NCBI GenBank assembly: GCA_934654605.1
Contig: CAKUGH010000029.1
Coordinates: 1-17,854, forward strand
Direction of reading: 5' to 3'
From: an uncultured Collinsella sp.
GTDB lineage: Bacteria > Actinomycetota > Coriobacteriia > Coriobacteriales > Coriobacteriaceae
Length of the DNA stretch: 17,854 nucleotides
The notes under the pieces are model-generated. The model saw only the letters and a list, made by a program, of their open reading frames with translations, did no database searches and was not told the origin of the DNA. Shown here piece by piece: positions 6,791 through 13,305 of the stretch. Position 1 is the stretch's first letter, and every line of letters begins with the position of its first letter. Position numbers and translations under genes: made by a program.

Positions 6791-7267
6791 ATGAATGCCC
6801 CCGACGTGCTCCAAAACATCCGCTCAAAACACCCCGTTGCATATTTGGTTCTCTATCTCTTTGTCGGCTGGGCATTGCTGGTTGTCATCACCCATGCTAT
6901 AGCCTTTGGAGCAGAGCTGCTGATAGCCAGCTCGGACCAACCCGTCGTCAAATGGGAAACAACCGATGAGTGCTCCGACGGAACCCGAACCGTTTACTAC
7001 AACAGTCCGTCCCTCTACCAAGAGTTCAGGGTCAAGATAAAGGACTCCAAGATTGTCGATGCCGAGCCAGGCGCCTATTCGACAATCGGGGCAACCGTCA
7101 ACGCCGAGCAAGTCGAGTACACGGAGAGCCATGCAACGTATCGTATCGACCTTTGCATCCTAGGCCGACCGTCACGCACCTGTCTGCTCGAATGCGACAT
7201 ACGCGGCACCACGTTACACATGTCCGAAACACAGATGCGCCCGGTCAAAAAGCCCCTGAAGAGCTAG
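6791..7267 (+). CDS. Small membrane-anchored protein of unknown function
   Basis: A 158-residue protein that I do not recognise. One hydrophobic segment spans about 15-39 (VAYLVLYLFVGWALLVVI). A polar region of about 115 residues follows, with four Cys (DECSDG, DLCILG, RTCLLECD) and beta-strand-like alternation, so it is probably an anchored domain outside the membrane. The start is chosen on GGAGGT 5 nt ahead of the ATG and a perfect TATAAT 35 nt upstream. An in-frame ATG further upstream, at 6761, lies before this ribosome binding site and is rejected. The gene is divergent from the ATPase and convergent with the DUF4160 pair, whose end is 25 nt away. Its GC content is lower than the core genes around it. 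Confidence 0.75.
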   Translation: MNAPDVLQNIRSKHPVAYLVLYLFVGWALLVVITHAIAFGAELLIASSDQPVVKWETTDECSDGTRTVYYNSPSLYQEFRVKIKDSKIVDAEPGAYSTIGATVNAEQVEYTESHATYRIDLCILGRPSRTCLLECDIRGTTLHMSETQMRPVKKPLKS

Positions 7268-7292
7268 AGGCCCCAACCCCAACGAGTGACCC

Positions 7293-7565
7293 TCAGCAGT
7301 AAAACGACAGCCCACCGGTCGTTTCTTTCCAACGCTTGCAAATCAGTGCATGGTTAGAAGAAACGAACTGCATGATATCGCGTAAATCCCGAGCAGGAAT
7401 ATCGCCCTTGTTGTGAGCCAGCTTGCATCCGCCGGAGCGGGTAAGCCATATCTTGGTCGCTTCGGCGGCGGGACGCTTGACCGCAATGTGAACATGGACA
7501 GGCTCGCCATTCTCTCCCGTCCAAAAGAAGATGATGTACGGCCCAAGTCGAAAAAGACTAGGCAT
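7293..7565 (-). CDS. DUF4160 domain protein, possible toxin-antitoxin member
   Basis: A 90-residue protein with the DUF4160 pattern: it opens MPSLFRLGPYIIFFWTGENG, then EPVHVHIAVKRPAAEATKIW, and ends with a helix containing NHALICKRWKE. DUF4160 proteins are small, usually lie next to another small gene, and are proposed (not shown in general) to form toxin-antitoxin-like pairs. The start fits the family N-terminus. The frame is open to 7736, but only by running through the upstream gene. Its ATG overlaps the end of the upstream gene by 8 nt (ATGCCTAG), and only a weak, distant AAGG precedes it, so translation probably depends on that gene. Confidence 0.85.
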   Translation of the reverse strand: MPSLFRLGPYIIFFWTGENGEPVHVHIAVKRPAAEATKIWLTRSGGCKLAHNKGDIPARDLRDIMQFVSSNHALICKRWKETTGGLSFYC

Positions 7566-7818
7566 AGACTCGTCCGCCTTCGTAGGCAAATCGCAAGATG
7601 AGCGGAGCGTTATTGCGCACGAAATCATCGAGTTCTTTGAGGTCCGCCTCGCTAAAGCCCTCGTGCGACACCCAGTTGAATGCCGGCAAGATGCACTCCG
7701 CTGTGTCAAAACCCCAATCGCGCGGACGCTCCACAACGACCTTCACCGTGTTGTCCTCACGGACTTCGGAATACGAAACCTGCGTATCGTCCTCAAGGCG
7801 GACATATTCCCACATCAT
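7558..7818 (-). CDS. Small protein paired with DUF4160
   Basis: An 86-residue, strongly acidic protein. It has a beta-rich first half (VRLEDDTQVSYSEVREDN, then VKVVVERPRDWGF) and a helical second half ending in NNAPLILRFAYEGGRVYA. It fills the place often taken by DUF2442 beside DUF4160, but I cannot place it firmly in that family. By size, charge, gene order and the 8-nt overlap it is the likely antitoxin or partner. The start is the first of two adjacent ATGs, with GGAG 7 nt ahead. It lies 54 nt beyond the dnaX stop, with its own -10 (TATACT) in between, so it may be transcribed both from dnaX and alone. Confidence 0.75.
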   Translation of the reverse strand: MMWEYVRLEDDTQVSYSEVREDNTVKVVVERPRDWGFDTAECILPAFNWVSHEGFSEADLKELDDFVRNNAPLILRFAYEGGRVYA

Positions 7819-7853
7819 AAGCTCGCTCCGTTCAAAGGGTTCTCTTCTTGAGC

Positions 7854-7859
7854 AGTATA
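7854..7859 (-). promoter_or_regulatory. -10 box TATACT for the DUF4160 pair
   Basis: The minus strand reads GGGTATACT, the same nonamer as at 10408-10416, in the short gap after the dnaX stop. TGGACT, 15 nt upstream inside the dnaX end, is a weak -35 candidate. It would produce a leader of about 30 nt. Confidence 0.45.
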
Positions 7860-7872
7860 CCCGCCCGGGCAG

Positions 7873-10395
7873 TTAGTCCACCGGCTTGAAGATGGTGGAC
7901 TGACCGAAGACGCTGCGGATGAGGGCTTTGGCCTCGTCCTCGGTCTGCGGGATGCTCGGAGCTGCGCCCTGGTGGCCGAAGGGGCTGCCGGCGCCGGGAT
8001 TAGACTCCCAGGGAGCCGCAGGGGTGTCGTCGCTTGCGGGGGCAGGCGCCGCGGCCGCAGGAGCTGCGGGAGCAGCCGCGGCAGGCTTGGGCTCCGGAGC
8101 CGCGCCGGGCACGTCGAACGGGGGCAGATCGTCCCCGCTCGCATCGGCAGCGAAGCCGCCGACCATAGCGTCGTCGTAGGGCACCTGCTCGGACTCCCAC
8201 GGAGCTGACTGCGCGGCAGGCTGGGCTTTGGGGGCGGCCGAGCGTTCGGGCGCACGGGGCGCGGGCTCCGTCGGGAGCTTGCCCGTGGCGGGAGCGCCGG
8301 CGGGATTGTCGGAACGTAACCAGGGAGCCTTGCCCAGGTCGGATGACTTGGGCGCGGGCGCGACAGGCTTGGGTGCGGGCGCCGGGGCAGCAGGTTTGGG
8401 CGCGACAGGCTTAGGCGCCGACGGGGTCGGTGCCGCTACCGGTGCCGCCTGCTGCGGTGCGCTGGCGCTCGAGGATGCAGGGGCCGCCGAGGACACGGGT
8501 TGCGGGTCCACAGATGCCGCAGCCCGTGCAGATGGAGAATGCTCCTCATGTTGAGGAGCCGGCGTGCCACCCCCATCCAGGACATAGTCGACGGTGCGAC
8601 GACCGAAGACCGCGCAGACCGTCGGCAGGACCACCGACTGCGTGTCGGCGCGACCGAGCATCTTGATGGCAAAGGTCGAGCCCGCGGGGAACGAGACCGT
8701 GAGCTTGGAGCCGTCATCGGCCGTGGCGCGAGCATTGAGCAGCAGGCCCGCATAGGAGGCCTGACGCGCCTTGACGCGTTCGACGACCTCGGCCCATTTA
8801 CGCTGGAGCTCGCCAGCGTCTTCGACCGCAGGGGTCTCGGCAGCACCGGCGGCGGCAACCTGGGCGGCGCTGTTGGGCTTGGACGCAGGCACCGGCGCGA
8901 GCGATGCGGCAGGCGTGGAAGCCGGAGCCGCAACGGGCTGAGGAGCCGGCGTGGGCGCAGGCTGAGGTGCAGGCGTCGCAGGCTTAGAGACTTGCGCAGA
9001 CGCGGGCTTAGGCGCAGGTTGAGGCGCTGGAGCAGCCGCAGCGCCGCGGTCCCAAGGCATACCCCCCTGGTGCGTGGACGCCGTAGCGGGAGCGGTCGCC
9101 GCCGGAGCAGCAGCTCGGGCACCCGAGATGAGCGTCGGCTGCTGTGCCGTCGCAGGCGCAGCCGCAACGGCCGCCGGGGCAACCTGAGCAGCAGCCACGC
9201 TCGCCGGAACGGCGGCGTTGGCAACCATGGCCTCCAAGCGCGCCACGCGCTCGGCCAAAGCCTCAATCGTCAGGTCGGCCTCGGGACGTGCCAGGCGGGT
9301 GCAGGCGATCTCGAGCACCAAGCGCACATCACTCGCGCCCCTCATCTCCAATGCGGCGTCGTCGAGCACCGTCAGTACGCGAGCCAGACGGTCGGCAGGA
9401 TGCTCGCCAAAGGCAGCAGACTCGGCCGCAAGCGCCTCGGCCTGCTCGGCTCCGCCCTCAAACAGCTCGGCACGGGCGCCGGCAACGCAAGCAACGTACA
9501 CGTCGCGCACGTGCGCCACCAGGTCGCGCGTCAACTCCAGCAGGTCATTGCCCTCCTCGACCTGTGCACGAATGAGGCCATAGAGCTCAGCGACATCGCG
9601 CTCGGCGATGGCATGGGCAAACTCGCCCAGAATCTGATCCGAGACCTCGCCCAAAAGCGAGCGGGCATCGTCCACATGAACGGAGCCGTTGCCAAAAACG
9701 CTCAGCTGCTCCAGTGTGGAGAGCGCGTCGCGCATGCCGCCCTTGGCATGGCGTGCCACGATGGCAAGCGCCTCGTCGTCGTAGTCGAAGCCCTCCTGCT
9801 CGCACACGTATACCAGGCGGCGCTCGATATCCTCGTTGCCGATGCGGTGGAAATCGAAGCGCTGGCAGCGCGAGAGGATGGTCTCCAGAATCTTTTGCGG
9901 GTCGGTGGTGCACAACACAAAGATCACGTGCGCCGGCGGCTCCTCGAGCGTCTTAAGCAGCGCGTTGAACGCCGCCGTCGTGAGCATGTGGACCTCGTCG
10001 ATGATATAGATCTTGTACTTGCCGCGTACCGGGGCAAAGTTGACGGAGTTGATGATCTCCTCGCGCACGTTGTCCACGCCGGTACGGCTTGCGGCATCGA
10101 GCTCGTAGACATCGGGGTGGTTACCCTCGGCGATGAGCTCACACTCCTCGCAGGTGCCGTCGGGCATGCAACCGCTCGCACCCTCGGCGCGCGCCGCCTC
10201 GGCATTGCGGCAGAGCAGCGCCTTGGCCAGGATACGCGCCATGGTGGTCTTGCCCGTACCGCGCGGACCGCAGAACAGGTAAGCGTGGGACAGGCGCCCC
10301 TCGGTAATGGCGTGCTCGAGCGTCGAGACGATGTGCTGCTGGCCCACCACGGAGTCGAAGGTGAGCGGGCGATACTTTCGGTACAACGATTCCAT
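7873..10395 (-). CDS. dnaX: DNA polymerase III subunit gamma/tau (DnaX)
   Basis: The clamp-loader ATPase of the replisome. The N-terminus MESLYRKYRPLTFDSVVGQ is diagnostic. Walker A GPRGTGKTT spans 43-51, the four zinc-binding Cys are 62, 76, 82 and 85, DEVH is at 133-136, and the SRC sensor motif is at 175-177. The AAA+ and collar domains end at about 390. The rest is unusual: an Ala/Pro-rich linker (about 395-525), a small folded segment (about 529-606), a second Ala/Pro linker, and the terminal helix EAKALIRSVFGQSTIF. At 840 residues it is far longer than B. subtilis DnaX (about 560). Four PW motifs recur in the linkers. GGGGGAG precedes the ATG by 5 nt; the frame extends to 10614 but lacks family residues there. 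No clear frameshift signal was seen. Confidence 0.97.
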   Translation of the reverse strand: MESLYRKYRPLTFDSVVGQQHIVSTLEHAITEGRLSHAYLFCGPRGTGKTTMARILAKALLCRNAEAARAEGASGCMPDGTCEECELIAEGNHPDVYELDAASRTGVDNVREEIINSVNFAPVRGKYKIYIIDEVHMLTTAAFNALLKTLEEPPAHVIFVLCTTDPQKILETILSRCQRFDFHRIGNEDIERRLVYVCEQEGFDYDDEALAIVARHAKGGMRDALSTLEQLSVFGNGSVHVDDARSLLGEVSDQILGEFAHAIAERDVAELYGLIRAQVEEGNDLLELTRDLVAHVRDVYVACVAGARAELFEGGAEQAEALAAESAAFGEHPADRLARVLTVLDDAALEMRGASDVRLVLEIACTRLARPEADLTIEALAERVARLEAMVANAAVPASVAAAQVAPAAVAAAPATAQQPTLISGARAAAPAATAPATASTHQGGMPWDRGAAAAPAPQPAPKPASAQVSKPATPAPQPAPTPAPQPVAAPASTPAASLAPVPASKPNSAAQVAAAGAAETPAVEDAGELQRKWAEVVERVKARQASYAGLLLNARATADDGSKLTVSFPAGSTFAIKMLGRADTQSVVLPTVCAVFGRRTVDYVLDGGGTPAPQHEEHSPSARAAASVDPQPVSSAAPASSSASAPQQAAPVAAPTPSAPKPVAPKPAAPAPAPKPVAPAPKSSDLGKAPWLRSDNPAGAPATGKLPTEPAPRAPERSAAPKAQPAAQSAPWESEQVPYDDAMVGGFAADASGDDLPPFDVPGAAPEPKPAAAAPAAPAAAAPAPASDDTPAAPWESNPGAGSPFGHQGAAPSIPQTEDEAKALIRSVFGQSTIFKPVD

Positions 10396-10410
10396 GGGTG
10401 CTCCCCCGGG

Positions 10411-10416
10411 TATACT
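10411..10416 (+). promoter_or_regulatory. -10 box TATACT for the YcxB-like gene
   Basis: GGGTATACT, identical to the minus-strand box at 7854-7862. Transcription would start near 10423, giving a leader of about 88 nt. No good -35 is visible, and the site overlaps the dnaX leader on the other strand. Confidence 0.45.
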
Positions 10417-10438
10417 GAGTCTTGTTGCCGCGACGGCC

Positions 10439-10462
10439 ATGCGGTCGCACGGCATACCGCAT
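10439..10462. repeat. Inverted repeat in the dnaX/YcxB divergent gap
   Basis: Perfect 7-bp arms ATGCGGT (10439-10445) and ACCGCAT (10456-10462) with a 10-nt spacer. They lie in the segment that both proposed divergent transcripts would contain, so the repeat could act as an operator or as a leader hairpin on either transcript. Confidence 0.4.
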
Positions 10463-10464
10463 CC

Positions 10465-10470
10465 ATAATA
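10465..10470 (-). promoter_or_regulatory. Possible -10 box TATTAT for dnaX
   Basis: The minus strand reads GGTTATTAT, five of six matches to TATAAT, about 70 nt upstream of the dnaX ATG. It would give a leader of about 63 nt that runs through the inverted repeat at 10439-10462. Confidence 0.35.
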
Positions 10471-10510
10471 ACCCGTACGGCGAGCCCGCCGCGATAGGAG
10501 TCCAAAGAGC

Positions 10511-11236
10511 ATGGCAGACGCAGAGAGCAACCTCGTTCCCTCCGAAGCAGCCGACCAGGTCGAGGTCGCGCTCGAGAGGCAGGCCGCAGCCGATGACGGC
10601 ATTCTGTACCTCAACGAGTATCAGTACGAAAACGACCTCGTCACCGACTTCGCCCGCTTGGTTGCCTCGCCCAGGCGTCGCGGCTCCCTGTACGTCGCCG
10701 CCGCCATTGCCGCGCTCATCGGCATCGGCATGCTGGTGGCCGGCGGCAACTGGATTAAGTTCGGCATCGTCCTGATCGTGTTCGGCGCCTTTTTGGCCTG
10801 GTGGAGCAAGAACCTGCACCATACGCTCGCGCGCGACTTTATCGATGCCGTCGAGGCCGACGAGTCCATGGGCGGCCGCTACCGCCGTGTCGCCGCCAAC
10901 GAGGACGGCCTGATGGTCTGGGGCAAGAGCGGCAAGTCGCAGTTCTTCCCGTTCGAGAAGCTCGACCACGTGCTCGACGGCGAGCGCATCTTTGTGGCCA
11001 TGTTCGCCGACCAGGGCGTGACGATCCCCAAGGACACCTTTGTCCGTGGCGATGCCGAGCAGTTCGGCCCCTTCCTCAAGGCCCGCATCAACAAAAAACT
11101 CCGCATCGAAACCAAAAAGAAAAAGATGAAGGCCGAGAAGGCCGCCGCCGAGGCCAAGCAGGGCGACAAGGCCGACAAGCCCAAGGACACCAAGAGCAAG
11201 CAGCGCAAGCAGAAGAAGGACAAGAAGAATCGCTAA
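10511..11236 (+). CDS. YcxB-like membrane protein with Lys-rich tail
   Basis: A 241-residue protein. After an acidic start comes ILYLNEYQYENDLVTDF, then two membrane segments at about 58-78 and 81-98. The cytoplasmic part contains RVAANEDGLMVWGKSGKSQF and ends the fold at FGPFLKARI. This layout fits YcxB-like proteins, a poorly characterised family. Residues about 195-241 form a tail dominated by Lys, Ala and Asp (KKKKMKAEK, KQRKQKKDKKNR), probably disordered, and able to bind nucleic acid or acidic lipid. AGGAG lies 10 nt ahead of the ATG. The gene is divergent from dnaX and ends 64 nt before a strong hairpin, so it is probably transcribed alone. Confidence 0.8.
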   Translation: MADAESNLVPSEAADQVEVALERQAAADDGILYLNEYQYENDLVTDFARLVASPRRRGSLYVAAAIAALIGIGMLVAGGNWIKFGIVLIVFGAFLAWWSKNLHHTLARDFIDAVEADESMGGRYRRVAANEDGLMVWGKSGKSQFFPFEKLDHVLDGERIFVAMFADQGVTIPKDTFVRGDAEQFGPFLKARINKKLRIETKKKKMKAEKAAAEAKQGDKADKPKDTKSKQRKQKKDKKNR

Positions 11237-11299
11237 GGCCAGGCTCTGACCCCAAGCCTCGGCTGCCCGCTTAGGCGAAACTTAGATTGACGGCGGAAA

Positions 11300-11335
11300 C
11301 CGCATCCCGTTTTGGAGCTCCAAAGTGGGATGCGG
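11300..11335 (+). terminator. 36-nt perfect-stem hairpin after the YcxB-like gene
   Basis: CCGCATCCC (11300-11308) pairs with GGGATGCGG (11327-11335), and the interior is the 14-nt palindrome TTTGGAGCTCCAAA. Apart from two G-U pairs the whole element is self-complementary. The plus-strand tail CTTCCTTTC is only moderately T-rich. By position it should end the YcxB-like transcript and insulate the kinase operon promoter at 11354-11362. Confidence 0.7.
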
Positions 11336-11353
11336 CTTCCTTTCACCCGAGCG

Positions 11354-11362
11354 TGCTACACT
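11354..11362 (+). promoter_or_regulatory. Extended -10 promoter of the kinase-fhaA-fhaB-pstP-rodA operon
   Basis: TGCTACACT is a TGN-extended -10 of the same form as the minus-strand site at 3962-3970. The expected start is about 11369, which gives a leader of about 80 nt. The position directly after the terminator hairpin supports it; no -35 is seen. Confidence 0.5.
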
Positions 11363-11451
11363 AGCAGCATCTATGCCACCGCGAACGCTGGAACGGGCCA
11401 CGCCCCGCGCCCGCCGCTCGCAAACGAACTTTAAACGCACGAGGGTTGGCC

Positions 11452-13305
11452 ATGCCGCTTTTCTCGCAACATACCGCCCGGTTCTCGCCGGACGTTCCCT
11501 TGGAGGGCACCAGCTCTCGCGAGCTGCTCAAGCGGTACCAGCCGCTCGAGACGCTTGCGACCGGCGGTTTTGGCTCCATCGAGATCTGCCGCGACACGCA
11601 CCTGCGCCGCCGCGTCGCCATTAAGCGCATCCCCCTTATCAACGGCGCCGGCATGCCCGCCAGCGACATCATGGATGTCCTGCGCGAGGCGCATACCGCC
11701 GCCATGCTTCAACATCCCAATATCGTGCAGGTTATCGACTTTACGCACGATACCGCCTATGCCTACCTGGTCATGGAATATGTCGACGGCATGTCCCTAG
11801 CCGAGTTTTTGCATCGCGTGGACGGCCATTCGCTCACCTTTGACGAGGCAGCCGCCATTGCCGACGCGCTGGGCCAGGCACTCGCCTTCGCCCATAGCAA
11901 CGGCGTGCTCCACCTGGATATTAAGCCCGCCAACGTGCTCATCGACCACTCGGGCAATGTAAAGCTCACCGACTTTGGCATGGCGCGGCTGTCGTCTGCC
12001 GGCGGCTTTGGCGGCTCGCGCGGCGGCACCATCGGCTACATGCCGCCCGAGCAGCTCGATATCGAGACCGGCACGGTCGACGAACGTGCCGACGTCTTTG
12101 CCCTCGCCTGCATGATCTACGAGGGTCTGTGCGGCAGCGCCCCCTTTATGGCGGCCACGCCCGGCGACTCGCTCGACCGCATCATCGGCGGCGCCACCTA
12201 TCCCAGCGAGCTCATCCCGCACTTTCCCCCGGGAGCCGAGGCCGCGCTCATGAGCGCACTCTCCCCCATGCCGCAGGACCGGCCCAACAGCATCGAGGCC
12301 TTTTGCGACCAGCTGCTCGCCGGCTTGGGCAGCGTGCGCGAGGGCCGTCGCAGCCTGGAGCAGATGGTGGGCGAGCTTTCGGATGACGAGCACGCGGCAG
12401 ACGATATCGAGTCGCTGCCCTACGAGGACGACGCCATCGAGGTCGACCCCGCGCTCGGCTGGGCGGGCACGCGCTGGAACCGCGCAAGCGATTACACCAT
12501 GCGCGCCATCTCGGTGCTAACGTGTGCCACCTTCAGCTTTTTGCTCATGCAGACGGCTGGCGTCGCGGCGCTTCCCGGACTTATCGCCGCGGCCATCGCG
12601 ATCGGGGCGGCCGCCGGCCTGGCCCCGCAGATTGGCTCGGCCATCTCGGCCGTGGGCTTTTTGGTGCTCATGGCAAACGCCACCATGCAGGCGCAGGGCA
12701 TCCTGTCGATGCTGCCCGTCGCGGTGATCTTTGCCGCCGCCATGTCCGGCTGGTGGATCGCCTGGGGACGCACCGAAGCCGCCGCGAGCGCTGCGCTCAC
12801 CTGTGCGGTGGCACTTGGCTGTCTAACCGGCGACGTCCTCCTTGCCGCCGGGGTCGCCGCCGGCATCGCGGCCTTTTGGCTCGGCCCGGCAAGTGCTGCC
12901 GCCGCCACGGGCATGGGCGCGCTCTTTGCCCGCCTGGCCACGGTCGCGCTTTCTGCCGGAGGCGTGTTGGGGCTCGGTAACGTCGCTGCAGTGCTGGGAG
13001 ATGCGTTCCTCTGGGCCGCCATTGTGCTCGTCGCGGCGACAGCTGCACTGACATCCCTGCTGCTCAACGCCCATGCCAAACGTGCCGAGCAGGGCTCGAA
13101 CCTCGCCGCCATCGCCGCCATCGCCGCCTGCGGCATCGGCTGCGCGGCGTCCCTCTGTCTTGCACACCATATGGAAATTGCCAGCCTTGCGGCCGCGGTC
13201 GTCGTCAAGGCGGCGGTTGCGGGAACCCTATCCTCTATAATTGTTGGGATATGCCTATATTTGCTCGGATACCAAAGAACCTATACGGAGAGTGATCTTT
13301 CGTGA
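11452..13305 (+). CDS. Polytopic membrane Ser/Thr protein kinase
   Basis: A 617-residue eukaryotic-type Ser/Thr kinase that opens the cell-wall signalling operon. Kinase domain at about 28-290: Gly-rich loop ATGGFGSIEI, VAIKRI (Lys58), HLDIKPANVL (154-163, catalytic Asp156, Asn161), DFG (174-176) and MPPEQL. Leu155 replaces the Arg of HRD. After an acidic linker (about 308-335), residues 350-606 form about eight to ten closely packed hydrophobic segments. That is unlike PknA and PknB, which have one segment and, in PknB, PASTA repeats. ATG 11452 is chosen because GAGGG lies 6 nt ahead; an in-frame TTG at 11446 is the alternative. Its stop overlaps the GTG start of fhaA (GTGA). Likely targets are FhaA, FhaB or RodA-linked proteins (inference). 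Confidence 0.93.
   Translation: MPLFSQHTARFSPDVPLEGTSSRELLKRYQPLETLATGGFGSIEICRDTHLRRRVAIKRIPLINGAGMPASDIMDVLREAHTAAMLQHPNIVQVIDFTHDTAYAYLVMEYVDGMSLAEFLHRVDGHSLTFDEAAAIADALGQALAFAHSNGVLHLDIKPANVLIDHSGNVKLTDFGMARLSSAGGFGGSRGGTIGYMPPEQLDIETGTVDERADVFALACMIYEGLCGSAPFMAATPGDSLDRIIGGATYPSELIPHFPPGAEAALMSALSPMPQDRPNSIEAFCDQLLAGLGSVREGRRSLEQMVGELSDDEHAADDIESLPYEDDAIEVDPALGWAGTRWNRASDYTMRAISVLTCATFSFLLMQTAGVAALPGLIAAAIAIGAAAGLAPQIGSAISAVGFLVLMANATMQAQGILSMLPVAVIFAAAMSGWWIAWGRTEAAASAALTCAVALGCLTGDVLLAAGVAAGIAAFWLGPASAAAATGMGALFARLATVALSAGGVLGLGNVAAVLGDAFLWAAIVLVAATAALTSLLLNAHAKRAEQGSNLAAIAAIAACGIGCAASLCLAHHMEIASLAAAVVVKAAVAGTLSSIIVGICLYLLGYQRTYTESDLS

Noticed and set aside
5194..7818. Phage-defence island
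   Set aside because: No nuclease, methylase, retron or CRISPR parts accompany the DUF234 ATPase and the DUF4160 pair; accessory island is as far as the sequence goes.
7873..10395. Programmed frameshift giving a short gamma form of DnaX
   Set aside because: I saw no run of A like the E. coli slippery site in the relevant region, and a short form is not needed to explain the frame.
8500..10497. Plus-strand open frame of 665 codons opposite dnaX
   Set aside because: Arg/Leu/Gly-rich shadow of a confidently identified gene, without family motifs.
10396..10614. N-terminal extension of DnaX
   Set aside because: The DnaX family begins at MESLYRKYRP, which has an ideal ribosome binding site; the extension would run into the divergent gene.
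11373..11624. Plus-strand frame starting near the expected transcript start of the kinase operon
   Set aside because: It is out of frame with the kinase, overlaps its N-terminal domain, and encodes an Arg/Ala-rich peptide without motifs.
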